Assembly: GCA_009760855.2 (NCBI GenBank)
Contig: WPIO01000008.1
Coordinates: 11,754,001 to 11,814,000 of the forward strand
From: Cristatella mucedo
Lineage: Eukaryota > Bryozoa > Phylactolaemata > Cristatellidae
Length of the DNA: 60,000 nt
Direction of reading: 5' to 3'
Shown here: piece after piece, positions 12,227-24,253 of the stretch
Numbering within the stretch: position 1 is the first letter of the stretch
Layout of the letters: each line of letters opens with the position of its first letter
Notes under the pieces: generated by a model
What the model was told of the DNA's origin: nothing
The model's input: the letters and a program-made list of their open reading frames with translations, nothing else
Database searches by the model: none
Made by a program: the position numbers and the translations under genes

Positions 12227-12298
12227 GTGCTAGCTCTGCAAGGCAGTAGTGCGTACCACGTGCTAGCTCTGCAAGGCAGTAGTGCGTATCACGTGCCA
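12227..12298 (+). repeat. 33-bp tandem duplication
   Basis: The unit beginning GTGCTAGCTCTGCAAGGCAG at 12227 is repeated at 12260 with one change, and a partial third start follows at 12293. The unit length is a multiple of three, so the overlapping open frame repeats 11 residues, but that frame is otherwise unremarkable. Confidence 0.93.
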
Positions 12299-13164
12299 GC
12301 CCGAGCTGTGCGAGAGTCGTGCAAAAAAGGGCTGCCGACACTGCCATCCGTTCAATGCTACCTGCCAACGCAGCCTTTGCTGTCTCTGCTAGACCAGGCT
12401 GGCTATATGGCCGCTTCCTGTTGCTCTCCTGTCTTTAGGCTCCCACGTGGCTGCCAGCCTGCCCTTCCTCTAGTGCTTATATGACACTGCTGCCAATTCG
12501 ATGCCATGCTAAAAACTGCTGTTTTCTACTCCCCCTGAAGTGCAACCGAGGTCAGTACGTGCTTCCAGCTGACACAAAAACTCAGCCATCTTATCATTAG
12601 CCCTATCGAATTTTATTGTCATCATTAGGCACCGACGGCTCTTAATATGGCGACAAGTGGGGCAGTAACTTCCCTGCTGCCACGGCCTATTGCTCTTTTA
12701 TTCCCCAGCCGCCTTTCATGTTACCTTTTGAAGCCCTACCCAACCAGCAACTGTGGGGCGATGGTGGCGGCAGCACCCTCAGGCCGATGAGCCCATGCAG
12801 GATGTAACACGAGCTTCTGGGCCGGGCCTTCTCGTGCCAGCAGTCGGCGCTTCTATTCGGGACAAAAGATTTCCTCGAGCGCCTTGCCTATCGGCAAGAT
12901 CGAGGGCTAATTGGAGTCCTGCTACAGCCGCTGCTTGGGTTACTTAAGGGCTTGGCCGGTAGTGCGGTGCCGAAGCTGAAACCGACGGCTGCACTTAGCG
13001 GGTGGCTGCCGCCGAGTAGCCGATTGGTAGCCCGGAGCTTAGAACTAGAGAAATGACCGTGTTCGGAGACATTTGCATGTAGAAAGGCGGGGAGAGCCTT
13101 GCATACGAGCAAGCCTCGTCTCCCACACTCATCCGGGGCTCAAATGTCTGCTGTAGGTGACCCA
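12299..13164. other. No recognisable feature
   Basis: Moderately GC-rich; open frames at 12122-12484 (+) and 13112-12888 (-) have no family resemblance. Confidence 0.4.
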
Positions 13165-13310
13165 GGTCTTAGAATGTAGGGCAAGGTAGTCGTATTTCAC
13201 GACCCAGGCCGTGCATCTGAGTCTTACTGCAAAAAGTCATTTATTACCGGCTACAAACTGGGCGATGTTTTTCTGTCACTATAAAAACGAGGCTGCTGAA
13301 TCAGCCGACC
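13165..13310 (+). mobile_element. tRNA-derived SINE, degenerate
   Basis: Body matches the family reference at 55181-55345: 'tttattaccggctacaa', then 'ctgtcactataaaaacgagg', then 'gctgctgaatcagc'. The tRNA-like head is decayed; the 'cacgacccaggccgtgc' segment at about 13197-13215 is the anticodon-to-T-arm region. Confidence 0.7.
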
Positions 13311-14592
13311 TTTACTTTATGGGGCCAGCTCGGTCAAGGTCAGCTAGAGCTTGAACGACCACTGCATTAGAGAGGACTCAGGGAGGGGCGGGCAGAAAAT
13401 GTAACTGCTCTCAGCACGGCTGCTTAATAAAGAGTGGGGCATGCAGAGGGAGTTCTTTCTCCAGAAAAGTCAACGCAAGCGGTGACAGAAGCCAGTGGCA
13501 AGATCCAAACTTTAGGAAGCTAGACTACGGGCACGTCCTTCATCTGTGCATCGTCCTCTTAGAACCTACTTCTGAGGTGCACGCTGCAACCAAAAGCCTG
13601 CCAAGAATAGTCGACATATGTTAACCTTCACTGCAGTGTGCTGTCAGATATGAGCTAACGATACTTATCAACAGGCAGAAAGTGATCGACAGTAAATGGC
13701 TCTTTTCGGCAACATGTTAGCTCGAATACATACAATTCTGACATAGCAAAACCATTTTTGACTGAAATGTAATAGCAACTTGACCAGCAAAATGACGGTA
13801 GCCCTTATAAAGGGTGCACGACAGCTAAGGATTGCAGGATGATCGCGATTTATAACTGCACCGAAACATGGCTGTGCAAGTGCGGCAGTAGACAGACTTG
13901 GCCAATAATAAAATAAAAAATAAAAAGAAAAAATAAAATAAAGGCAAAATACTTTAGTGGCTCGTTGGTTTGATTTTTCTCACCACTACACACACTTTTT
14001 CTCACAACTACGAGATAAGTACTGTCGCGTATCTACTAGCGTAGCACAGAAGGAAATGACGAACAGGTTAACTAAAGTTGCACAATTGCTTTTGGCTATT
14101 TGCTATCAATGCTTAATCTGTGACATCGAATTGTATATTCTGGGTGAGCTCATGCTGATTAGATAACTAATTTGTGATAGATTATGTCGTCCGGCGAGGG
14201 TTCATGACTCCTGGGCTGGCTACGACTTTTATGACAGTGCTACGGAGGAATGCACCGATTTTTAAAGCAGTCGCACGTGGAGATCCGAGCCAGTGGAGCT
14301 TCAGAATTGCGCTTGCAATTCTTTTAAAAGTATGGAAGGTCTCCTCGTGTAACGCCTCATTCGCGGGCATCGGCGTCTTTCGAGGACTTTTCTGCCATGT
14401 TTTCGCGGCGAGCAGCAAACACTCGAGCAGCTGGAAATCTAGCCAAAGAACACATTTAACCCGTCATCGTCAGCTCTTGGCCTCTGCATGTTTCGAGCTC
14501 TCAGAACCAACACGTTCAAACGAATAAACAAGTTTACAATGCGCCTTTGTCTCACCTGGTTAATCGGCTCGCTGAAGTATCGTATTCAGCCA
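13311..14592. other. No recognisable gene
   Basis: Contains an A-rich tract of AATAAA/AAAAT units at 13903-13942. The plus-strand open frame at 14174-14527 and its minus-strand shadow have no recognisable domain. Confidence 0.4.
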
Positions 14593-14593
14593 T

Positions 14594-14640
14594 AATAATA
14601 ATAATAATAATAATGCATTTGATTTGTGTGTCCAAATATG
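14594..14640 (-). repeat. (ATA)n run, possible solo LINE tail
   Basis: Seven or eight ATA units followed by 'atgcatttgat'. In reverse complement this resembles the end of family A (…tcaa.tgcattattatt). The terminal hairpin is not recognisable, so it may be an independent microsatellite. Confidence 0.45.
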
Positions 14641-15774
14641 TCGACGATCGCCTCCAGCTGTAGAGGCTTGCACGTGTCACAATTGGACATTTTGCTAGAA
14701 ATAACTAGATAGTTTAGATAGTTATTGTTCAAGCTTGAGTAAGTTGCCTGTCAAAACGGGAAGAAGGCTAGACTAATTCAAAAACTGAATGGCCTCAGCC
14801 TCGCAATTTCCTTTATAGCCTCCATGTGGCAACTGGACGTTGTACTTCAAAATGGCCTTTCACTAGATTGCCCCACCAGCTCTGCTGTCTTGGCTTTAAC
14901 CCTCTGACGTCAAGCTGTTGGTTCAATGCCTGATGACGACACAACATTTTTAACCTCTCTAGCTCGGTGATCTCGCTTGGATTGTTTAGTGAAACAAACC
15001 CTGCCGCCCGTTCGCGATTTTTAATCCACACGGTTAATCATATTATAATCCACACTCTAAGAATAATGGGCAGGAAGTTGCTAGACGAGCTACAGCTCAT
15101 CCCTGCCCCTGCCCAGCCCCCTTATGTAAGTAGAGATAGCCGCTCTTACCCAAACTAAATACACTCGTAGGTGCCCCAGCACCAGAAGCGTAAGCTTCTT
15201 AAGATCACAACCCTCATCTTGGTTATAGCAGACCCTCCAAAGCGCTTTTTCACCGATCATCTAGATTATGTAATATCGAAAATAGCCGGTCGAATTTCTC
15301 CGAGCTCTTTGAAGATAATTGTCCTTTGAAGCTCCTCTTTTGGCATACGTAATACTAATGATGGTAAACAAATCTGTCTTGTCCCTAAGAGAACTAAATG
15401 TCTTTTTAGGCAATATAAATATGCTATAAATGAAGCGTGTCAATTAATTGATGATAACAACATGTATGAACATTAAGACATGATCCATCATCGGACACAG
15501 ATACTTACAGCTTTTCACCACGAATCTCCATGTAACCACCTATTTGGCTCGGTAAGCCACAATACTCTCATCTCCTCATAACCACCTTTTATTACTTGGG
15601 CATTTTCTTTATGCGGCTCTTTGCTGCAGTCGTTGCACATTTTTTTCCTTATACGAAGCCCGAAGTGACTTCAGATACTTACTACTACAGCCGCACTATG
15701 CAAGTTTCCTCTGTACATACTTACTTTGTATGGCACCCAATGAGAACTCCATCGCTATCCAGACTCTTTGGATA
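14641..15774. other. No recognisable feature
   Basis: AT-rich to moderate composition. Nothing beyond very short open frames. Confidence 0.45.
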
Positions 15775-15850
15775 CGCCGTAGGGCTCGAGCCCACGACCT
15801 AGGTTGTTACAGGAGAACACCTTACCCCTGGGCGCACTCACCAACTATGT
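15775..15850 (-). mobile_element. tRNA-like SINE head
   Basis: In reverse complement it holds a box B (GGGCTCGAGCCC, preceded by ggtcgt) and an A-box-like 'cccaggggtaaggtg' upstream at tRNA spacing. The 'gtcgtgggctcgagccc' core matches the chimeric SINE at 35087-35225 better than the main family. Only the head is recognisable. Confidence 0.6.
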
Positions 15851-16299
15851 ATGGAACGTACAGCGGGCCAAAGGAATAGGTACTCTCATTCTTTTCGTAC
15901 GCTCGTGCACTGTCTAACTGATTCCCTAAACCTCCCAAAAGTGCTGTACAGCCAGTGATAGGTTTGTGACGGAAGCTGCTATGCTACATAAAGACTACTG
16001 GGACTTCTAAGACCTCAGCATGATTGCTGAGACTGTATGCACTCTTTTACTTGGTATCTCTCCCTCGTCTCTCTTTTCTAATCCTCTCTCCTTATGACGT
16101 GCATAGACCTGTTGCTGCCCACCGCAGCCAATATTGAGACAATGTCCCTGGTGAAAGGTGACGTCCCTGCCCCTCTCTCGGCTAACATCTGTAGTCAGGC
16201 CATGTATCAAGAAGCCGACCATAGATCTTAGGAACTACGTAACTTGCATCTAGTCTCCCTTCTGCCATGCTAGTATCAGCTGCCATGCTAGTACCAGAC
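15851..16299. other. No recognisable feature
   Basis: No repeat or coding resemblance seen up to the LINE that begins near 16300. Confidence 0.35.
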
Positions 16300-17344
16300 G
16301 CTTGAACGAGTGATGGCACAGCAGCTGAGCGATTAAATCAGCTCACCATATCTTGCTACAAAGTTGCGATCGGGATTTAGAGCTAAACGGTTCCGCAGAA
16401 ACTGCTTTGCTTGGTTTTAATGGGGATCTTCTAAGCGATGCTGGTCAAGGTAGGACCTCTCTGCTAGTTCACCTACGTTGGTCAGCAGCAGTTTACCTAA
16501 TTGACTATCACCTTTTGGAGTTCTTCTCCCGACACACCTAGCTACCACTTCCACAGTGCTAAACATGGTGAGGTCATACATCAGTCAGAGATGTCAGAGT
16601 GTAGATGTAAACGGCTGCCGGTCGTCAGGAGAGTCCTTACAATGTGAGGTACCTCGGGGTTCAGTGTTAGGCCCTTCCTTTCTGCAATCTCTACTCTTCC
16701 TCTGGCCAATATCATCGCCAAGCACAATCTTCATGTCAATTCCAATGACACCCAGCTCTACCTATCCTTGGAGCTGTCTAAACCTTGCCCTGGATCTGAC
16801 TCTCTCAACTCTCTTGCAGTGGCTGCATCGGCTGCAGGGTAGTTCTCGAATGGTCGCAAGCTTCCCGAAGTCTGAGGCCATACAAAAACCTAACAACTAG
16901 GGAAAAGCTTAGCTGCTCTCTCGCACGTTGAAAGACCTCACCCTCAAATAGTTTCATCTAACCTCGTCCCAGTAAGGTCTGCCCGTAATCTGGACACGCT
17001 GCTCCATAATGGCATGTCATTGGACGAGCACATTGCTCCCACTGTCAACTCGGCCTATTTTCAGCTGAGGAACATTGCCAAAATCAGGGCTTACTCAGAC
17101 AAGAACACGTCAGTCAAAGCAGTACTCGCGTTCTTGACAATGCCTCTATATTATAGCGATTCCATATATGCAGTACTTCCTGTCTATATCCTTAATCGTC
17201 TGCAATCGGACTAAGCAGCTCGTCTGCTCTGTGGCCAACGGTGTAGCTGCCACAGCATACCTCCTTTCTCCATCAAGCATCAAATCAACTTCTAGCTCCT
17301 CTCCTTGGCCTACGGGTCGCTTAGTTCACTTCCACCAACCTACC
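16300..17344 (+). mobile_element. LINE (CR1/L2-like) reverse transcriptase fragment, 5' part
   Basis: The only copy here that retains the reverse transcriptase core. In broken frames it shows a DAGQ...LLVHL..SAA...IDYHLL block (palm motif A, where a DLSAAFDTIDH-type sequence is expected), then VRSYISQR, VNGCRSSGESLQCEVPRGSV (fingers/palm 'PQGSVLGP' block, here PRGSVLGP at about 16650-16670), then SNDTQLYLSLE at about 16740-16770, where active elements have YADDTQLY. It continues with NSAYFQLRNIAKIRAYS at 17050-17100. The first catalytic Asp of YADD is Asn and motif A is eroded, so the enzyme is dead. Frameshifts are numerous. A SINE at 17345 interrupts the element, which resumes at about 17519. 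Confidence 0.88.
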
Positions 17345-17518
17345 GCGATGGCACACTAGGTAAGGCGGTTGCTTTTCACGACCTCGGTACCGAGGTCGTG
17401 GGTTCGAATCCTGCTGTGGGAAATCCTTTATTGCCATCGCAAGCAGCGGTGATAGCCGTCAAGGCTCTTCTGTCGCTATACAAAAGAGGCTGTTAAATCA
17501 GCTAGTATTTATTTATTA
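17345..17518 (+). mobile_element. tRNA-derived SINE inserted in a LINE
   Basis: Well-preserved copy. The tRNA-like head carries an A-box-like segment (tggcacactaggtaaggcgg) and box B (GGTTCGAATCC at about 17400-17411). The unrelated body follows ('tttattgccatcgcaagc', 'gtcgctatacaaaagaggc', 'tgttaaatcagctag') with a TATTTATTTATT tail. A self-complementary segment at 17378-17401 lies just before box B. Coordinates of LINE homology on both sides show that this SINE is younger than the LINE. No clear target-site duplication seen. Confidence 0.9.
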
Positions 17519-17965
17519 CCGACATATAACTTCCTGCTCCTGCAGTGTGCTCTCGCACCACCTACTCCTCGGCTTCAATTCGTCTCGTCTTACTTCGAAA
17601 TAAATTGAAATTTTTTGTTGATCAGGCCTTCACTTCGCATGGGCTGAAATTGTGAAAATCTTTTCCGGCTTGTAAAGTCACCTCCATTTATATGGCGTCA
17701 TTTAAGTCTCAGCTAAAGAAACATCTGTCTACTCAGCTTTTCCTGCGCCTCAGAGAGCTCGTCTTTTGTGTCCCTGCGTGCTGTGCGTGCTAACCAGTGG
17801 CCCCGAGTGTCGCTTTGTGTACTTTTGCAGGCTGGTCCAAGTATGACACCTTGCATGTAATTAAACCTTAGTTATAGCCTTCCTTTCGGTGAGTTATAAA
17901 GCACTTGGCTGGAGACTTATTTCTCTTAAGGCGCTACACAAATGACTTGTTAGGCTTTATTTTTT
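17519..17965 (+). mobile_element. LINE (CR1/L2-like) 3' part, continuation
   Basis: After the SINE the LINE resumes. At about 17690-17755 one frame reads MASFKSQLKKHLSTQLFLR, the standard C-terminal 'FK..LKTHLF' end. A 3' UTR with an eroded terminal hairpin region ('aggcgctacacaaatgac' near 17930) closes it. Confidence 0.8.
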
Positions 17966-18059
17966 CCGGTCTCTCTTCTCGGTCTCTATTTCTTGAACTT
18001 TTACTTAATTTTCTCCCTCTGCTCCTTTCCACTTCTTCCCTTTAGCTGAATACCTCATC

Positions 18060-18120
18060 TCCCTCTCTATTTCTCTCCTTACCTTCCCTCTCCCTCAGTC
18101 TCTGTCTCTCTCGGTCCCTG

Positions 18121-18189
<69 letters not shown>

Positions 18190-18245
18190 TTCTCTCTCTC
18201 TCTCTTCCCCTCTCTCTCCCCCTCTCTTTCATTGTCTCCTTCATT
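18060..18245 (+). repeat. CT-rich tract with pure (CT)n core
   Basis: Pyrimidine-rich strand; pure CT run at about 18128-18187, flanked by imperfect units. Confidence 0.96.
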
Positions 18246-19092
18246 GTCTCCTTCCCTCTTTCCTCACTCTAAACTTTCTCAATTTAAGAGTATGTATCAC
18301 CATATCTTCCTCTGTGCACACTGTATGTGATCTGCTTTTGCTTATGCTGGCAGATCCAGATGCTGTCTGCTGCTGCACAGTTATAGCGGTTCCCGGATTC
18401 TTCAGAATTTCTACTTCTTGCCAGCTGCTGCAACACGCACTGGTGGGGCATGCCTGCACAGCATCCCTCAGAGGGCAGCCACCCACTAGTCAGAAGCTGT
18501 TTGTGTTTGCAGGAATTCGAAGCTTGGCTGTTTTCTCTATGCAAACCACCGTTTATATGGGATCGGCACCGACGCAGTGCAGCCCTAGCGCCTGGTTTAT
18601 GTGTCGCTAATGAGATTTATTGCTCTAGAAGCAGGCCAGCCTCTGCTGTGCAGACTGACTGCTGGCCGTGGCCTGGATTCGGAATCGGCAGGCATATCGC
18701 CGAGCTGCACGAACTGAGTGTTAGGTGCCGGCTCGGTTTATTTACGCCCGCTACGATTCTGGCCCATGTCTGAGAGTAAGTCCTCGTCCTCGAGCTGCTC
18801 CAGGGTCCCTCGGTCCACCAGCCAATGCCGACTCGGCCCAGATTGATAAGCCTGGCTGTGGAAGTTCTGTTTTGTCTGCTTTCCTCCCTCACAACCGATC
18901 AATGTCGGTGGTTGCCTTATCTAGCGTCTACATAAAGGTTGCCAGATGGAACTCAGGCACATATTTGCAAGCACGGCATTTAAAATGCTAGTGTGTATTG
19001 TGAACTGTGCTTGCTATTTATAGGCTGCACCTATCCTGCATGTACACACGTGCACACATGCACCCGTACATTTTCTTGCATACGGTAAAGGG
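18246..19092. other. No recognisable feature
   Basis: Overlapping open frames on both strands between 18240 and 18990, none with recognised domains. Confidence 0.4.
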
Positions 19093-19093
19093 C

Positions 19094-19160
<67 letters not shown>

Positions 19161-19164
19161 TGTG

Positions 19165-19250
<86 letters not shown>
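19094..19250 (+). repeat. (TA)n(TG)n microsatellite
   Basis: Short TA run at 19094-19107 followed by about 140 bp of TG with one interruption near 19158-19166. The potential for left-handed DNA is typical of such tracts. Confidence 0.97.
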
Positions 19251-19251
<1 letters not shown>

Positions 19252-19584
19252 TGTTCATGCGCTAATCTATAAATGTATACACACACACACACATACGGTT
19301 CCGTGCATACTATATACTGTATGTAAATGCGCATATACTACTATTTACATGGAAGCAGAGAAAAGTTTGCCTTAACAGTTATCGAAAGGTTTGATAAAAC
19401 GTGACTCCATACACTCCTCACGTGGTCTCTTCGCATGCAGGAGCTCATACATACAGAAGCTTCAGATTGCTGCTGCTGCTGCTGCTATGCAAGGCTGAGA
19501 TCGCTTTGCTGCACGGAGCACTTCCTTACCAAGTTTCAACACGGCACTGTCTTTCGTTACTTTACTGCAGATAATAGTAAATGT

Positions 19585-19715
19585 CATCTGATTCAACAGC
19601 CTCATTTACGATAGAGGGGTCTTCTTCAGCTTGTAACAGGCTATGCATGATTGCCGGCTTCAGGACTTGAAACCATGAACTGTGTCGTGAAGTTCGACTA
19701 CCTTACCCCGCTAGA
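19585..19715 (-). mobile_element. tRNA-derived SINE, degenerate
   Basis: Reverse-complement copy: 'gattcaacagcctcattta' at its 3' side, then the 'ttgaaaccatgaactgtgtcg' box B region (19670-19690) and 'ctaccttaccccgctag' A-box side. Eroded body. The GCT run at 19468-19487 just upstream is an unrelated short microsatellite. Confidence 0.6.
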
Positions 19716-19870
19716 CGTTCTATTCGCAGCCAGCATTTCCTCGGCCTCCTTGCTACATTTCTCAGTCGACCAGCTTTTATTTTGTACTCACTCGCGCAGC
19801 CTTCAAAGCCCCCCTACCTCCGCCTCTCGAGGCTGCCTCTCTGTGGTGCCAGCGCTCAAGTGTGTGCGTC

Positions 19871-19871
<1 letters not shown>

Positions 19872-19938
<67 letters not shown>

Positions 19939-19975
19939 CGCGAGCGCGTTCTCGAGCGCGCGGGCGTTCTCGAGG
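19872..19975 (+). repeat. (TG)n(CG)n microsatellite
   Basis: TG run to about 19930 passing into CG-rich units (cgcgcgcgcgagcgcg) by 19948. Alternating purine-pyrimidine throughout. Confidence 0.95.
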
Positions 19976-20799
19976 GTGTGCGTGCTCGCGTGTGGTCGTG
20001 TGCCTATCATTTATTTCAGGCATACTGCCGCACCGTCAGATCGTAAGAAATTTCACCGCACGCTTCCAGCTAATGGTGGACATAATTGCGGTCGGAAAAG
20101 CCACCGATTGAAATTTGTAAGCTGATTATTTAAGGGGCTTTCCCTTGCCGAGCCGAAGCCCCTAATTGACTGTCTTTGCTACATGCTGATTACCACCCCA
20201 TCGGGAGTTATCTGCCCCTTTACATGCACTCGAGGATGTTAGGTGCCGGATAAAAAACACACGTATTGCACGCTAGGAGGGTTACTTACAGCTCGTTCAT
20301 GACGCATTACACATGCTGCAACGGACATTCGGTCGTGGCATCTGATATCGCCAAGGCAGGTGGAGTTGGCTTTCATTCCAACGCTGGGATGATATGCTGG
20401 CGCCAACGTTGTGTGACTACCGGCGCCGACATGGTTTTTGTATACACTGTATCCTGCCTTATCAGGAAGACCCTACCTACGGGATTCTGTGAGCCAATTT
20501 AAGGATAATTTCAGGAACCAAATGTGCGTTCGAAAGCTACGGTCAGGTGCTGAGCTCTGCAGCCTGATGTCACCGGAAGTCTTTTCTCTCCGATAGAAAG
20601 GAAGAACCAGAGTACCAGCGTTTATTTAAGCTTAATGCACATAAGCTACCATAAGCCGCTTCTACTATACGAGCACTGGCAGCCACCTTACTCAAATTGA
20701 ATGAAGATAAAACCAACTCACTAGTTATGGGCAAACCAAGTGTGACTCAGAAATTGGAAAACTCGTACCACTCAAAATCGGCTTTGGCAGCATATCTTC
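19976..20799. other. No recognisable feature
   Basis: No repeat or protein resemblance seen before LINE homology starts near 20800. Confidence 0.4.
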
Positions 20800-21680
20800 A
20801 GTTGCATCCACACGAATTACAGGTGTCCAGCTCCATAGTGACCTTTCACTAGACGACTAAATCAGCTCCACATTAAAGTCTGCTTTTTTTCATCTTCATA
20901 ATACTGCTCAAATTCGGGCTTGCTTAGACAGATACACTACATCCAAATCGGTCCATACATTTTGTGACATCCCGCTTCTACTTCTGTAATTCATTGCCTG
21001 CCGGTCTACCCGCCTTTGCAATCAGGCGCTTATAGCTGGTGCAAAACTCTGCAGCTAGCCTTGTCTGTCATGTGCCGCAGTTTCTACACCACACTACTTC
21101 TCGCCACTGGTTTCCAATCAAGCAGCATATCGACTTTAAGGTTGTGTCACCCACTTGTAGGTCCCTTCATTCTCTGTCTTCAGCCTACTAACCAGAACTA
21201 ATTTCCCACTTGCTAGGCATCGTAATAACCAATTTTCTGAAGCAAATCGTTTAGCTATACCTCATATAAGCCTCGAATCCTTTGGAGACCATGCCTCTAG
21301 TTCGTACGGTCCCAAAAGTCTGGAACTCACTCCTGACTGACGCCACGACATGCCCTGACTTGACATTTATAAAAGTAGCTGAAATGCACCTGTTTATTAC
21401 AGCATTTAGTGGGTCCTCGTGGTTCGTCCTTTGTGTGCGTGAAATTTGAAATTCCTTTGTGAAATTCCTTTGTGTGTTTTGAATGCATGCTGAAACTGTT
21501 AATGCTGCCACTAACACTATTTATATGTTGATCATGTGCGTGTCTACTCTAAACATGTTATGCTTGTTGAGATTGTGCATGTTACTATTAACCATTTGGT
21601 TATGCTTCCTTTACAGCACATGCTTCCTTTACGGCATATATAAAGTACCTAGAAGGAGATTAAGTTCTTCGGGGTGCTAT
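20800..21680 (+). mobile_element. LINE family A, degenerate 3' copy
   Basis: Collinear with 7085-7830 and, upstream, with 10880-11000: the block around 20820-20870 (ggtgtccagctccatagtgac…), the 'gtgacatcccgcttctac' block at 20970, the 'ctggtgcaaaactctgcagc' block at 21035-21055 and the 'tttggagaccatgcctctag' block at 21280. The tail at 21640-21680 keeps the 'cctagaaggagattaag' hairpin loop. Multiple frameshifts; non-functional. A SINE follows immediately. Confidence 0.88.
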
Positions 21681-21681
21681 A

Positions 21682-21845
21682 GGTGATAGCCCGAAAGGTA
21701 AGGTTCCCATTTTTAACGAGCGAGATCTTCGGTTCAAATCCAGTAGCTGGCGATCCTTTATTGCCAACTGCAGTCGGTGGCAATAGCTCATTAAAGCCCT
21801 TCTGACGCCTATAAAATGAGGCTGTTAAATCATCTAATATTGTTG
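21682..21845 (+). mobile_element. tRNA-derived SINE abutting LINE 3' end
   Basis: Head with box B GGTTCAAATCC at about 21731, body 'cctttattgccaactgcag', end 'gaggctgttaaatcatcta'. It begins within two bases of the LINE terminal hairpin and lacks its own (ATT)n spacer, suggesting insertion at the LINE end. Confidence 0.85.
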
Positions 21846-22255
21846 TTACAAATATATATTATTAATTATTAATTAAACCAGCAGATGCCGATATCCTATC
21901 GGGTGAGGTGCAGCTACTTGAGTTTTTAGCGAAAACTTCAGGTGCTCGTAAACACTTTCAACACGAAACCTTGAACCAAGCATATCGGGCCTTCGCATGT
22001 GGGTACTTATCTGAGCAATGCACGGCAAAGCCAACAGAAGTCGCTAGAGAAACGCACTTTTGTCAAGGCTCAGTCGAACAAGCGTGTGCACGCACTTGCT
22101 TTTTCTGGCCGGACTTTACCGGCATTTCGCTGTCACCGTTCTTGCTCAGCATTTGCTGGGTCTACTTTCTCTATTCTTGGTTTTGTTGGTACCTTATTTC
22201 TAGTTGTTCTTTAACTGCTCTTCGCTAAACACTTCCCGAACCAACGACTGTGCAC
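21846..22255. other. No recognisable feature
   Basis: Plus-strand open frames at 21908-22228 lack recognisable domains. Confidence 0.4.
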
Positions 22256-22263
22256 AGAGAGAA

Positions 22264-22338
<75 letters not shown>

Positions 22339-22362
22339 CAGAGAGACAGAGACAGAGGGAGA
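22256..22362 (+). repeat. (GA)n microsatellite
   Basis: GA run with ACAGAG variants at the ends. Confidence 0.97.
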
Positions 22363-23218
22363 GTGCAGAACGCAGCTCTGGCTTAGAAAAGACCGTACAA
22401 AATAATTTCGGCGCTCATGCTGCCGGAATGTCGTAACTTCCACGCATCACATTATTTGTAATTTACCGAAACGGAAGCATTGCGTAATGTGGTTTAACTT
22501 TGGAGTGTGGCATAAAGAAAAATATGAGTGTACCTGTGCCAAGAAAGCTGCACAAAGGTGAGTGCAGATTAACCGTATGCGCTTGCACGCTTTACAATGA
22601 GCTCACTCGTGATAAACTACGGGAAATTGATGTGTGTCCGGCTTACATTCGGGCAAGGTCTCCAAAACCAAGACCTGAATCAGGTGCTCAAATCTTACCT
22701 GTCTCTTTTTGTCTTTTACTTTGTCTTAAGCGGTACGCTTGCTGAGCTTTGAAAGTACGATGATCGTGGTCTTCCTGTTTCGTCTCTTCAAGTGTTCGAG
22801 TTTGTCGTATGCGACGTTTCTGTCGAGTTTAGGCAGAGGTACACTAAATGGCTTCATTTTTGCTTGCTTTTCTCACAGTTGTCTGCGATAAGGACAAATA
22901 TTTCTTCTGCTCGCTATGCTCCTTTTTGTTTCAAATTCATCGCGGTGAAGACCAGACGGTCCACAATGGCGGTCAGAAACCAAAGGCATTTTATGAAAAT
23001 TAGCTTGCACCGGTGAAAAATCATGGAAAACCTCAACTTTGCTTTGGAAGGTGGGCCTGAGTGTTGACTGACCAATGCTGCTATTCCTCCTTGAAGAATC
23101 GCAGGCAGATTCGATTTACGAACGTCCAACGCTTACCAAAGGCGGGCGCAGCACGACTTGATGTCGATCACGCTCACTCTGGCAGCTTTCCAATATACGC
23201 CAACTCTGCTACGTCACT
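22363..23218. other. No recognisable feature
   Basis: Short open frames without domain resemblance. Confidence 0.4.
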
Positions 23219-23312
23219 GCAGGAGCGCCGCCGCCGGAAATGCCGGTCGGTAACTCAGCTGGTCCACGCAGGAGCGCCGCCGCCGGAAGTGACGGTCGGC
23301 AACTCGGCTGAC
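23219..23312 (+). repeat. 49-bp tandem duplication
   Basis: The unit starting GCAGGAGCGCCGCCGCCGGA at 23219 repeats at 23268 with a few substitutions. Confidence 0.9.
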
Positions 23313-23384
23313 AGCCAAGGGGAGGGCTGTATTGCAGAGACCGAAAACTGCTGGAATGCCACCCTTCGAATAACCCTTTTTAAA

Positions 23385-23458
23385 TTCCCAGTTCTAGAAT
23401 TTCAATGTTTAATTTTGAATATGAGAGTGCATGTTGCTGCTACATCTGCAAATTAGCA
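23385..23458 (+). repeat. Dispersed repeat D, copy 2
   Basis: Reverse-complement match of 7845-7935, centred on 'tgagagtgcatgttgctgct'. Confidence 0.5.
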
Positions 23459-23579
23459 AATTAGCACAAATATTTTAGTGTTTTGCGGACTACTAGCCAA
23501 TAAAATGTTACCGGATTGTAGCGCTCGCATGAGTTAGCGATATCTTCAAATATCGCGCGTGTCATCCATCACCTTGGGC

Positions 23580-24130
23580 ACCTAAAAGTTAAGATTTACT
23601 GGTCCCACAAAGTATCACCTCTCTACAAATGTATCTGAAAAAACAGGATCGGGCATTTTCTCAGCAATTATGAATGGGTTGAAGCAGGCTATTTTGAGCA
23701 TGCACAACCATAGGCCTGACGTAGTTCAAAATGCTTCAAGCAATTGATGACGAGATAGAACGGAAAAAGCATCAAACAGCGTTTTCTGTTAAAATAATGA
23801 ACCAGAGAATTTCTTTGAATCATTTCCCATCTCTTAACTCTAACGTTTTTATGTGCTTTTACTCAATTGAAGTATCTTCTCTAAATGCCAATGGAAACTT
23901 TTTAAAACATGCTGATCAGCGTGATTATGGCGTTTTCGGGTATATGCAAGACCCGTGAAGCAGTTTCATAAGGATACACAGCTCTCCTTCCTTTTTTATC
24001 AGGCAACGTAGTTGGCTGATTTCTCGCTCTAAAATCCACGCTTGATTGCTTGCATAGTCTCGAAACTCAGGTCTGTCCTGAGTGGGTGCATGCGGAAAAA
24101 TAAGATTTCTCAAAACCTTGATCGCTGCTA
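23580..24130 (+). repeat. Dispersed repeat C, copy 2
   Basis: Homologous with gaps to 3640-4215 in the same order and orientation. No coding capacity retained. Repeat D lies just upstream here but not upstream of copy 1, so C and D are probably separate units. Confidence 0.6.
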
Positions 24131-24253
24131 AGGAATAATTATGTTAAAACATTTATGTAGCGTCTCGAGAGAAATAACACTCTTGTTATGCATAGTATAT
24201 ACATATACATATTATTTACAAATGCATGGCATGTTATATACATAATTTAATTC

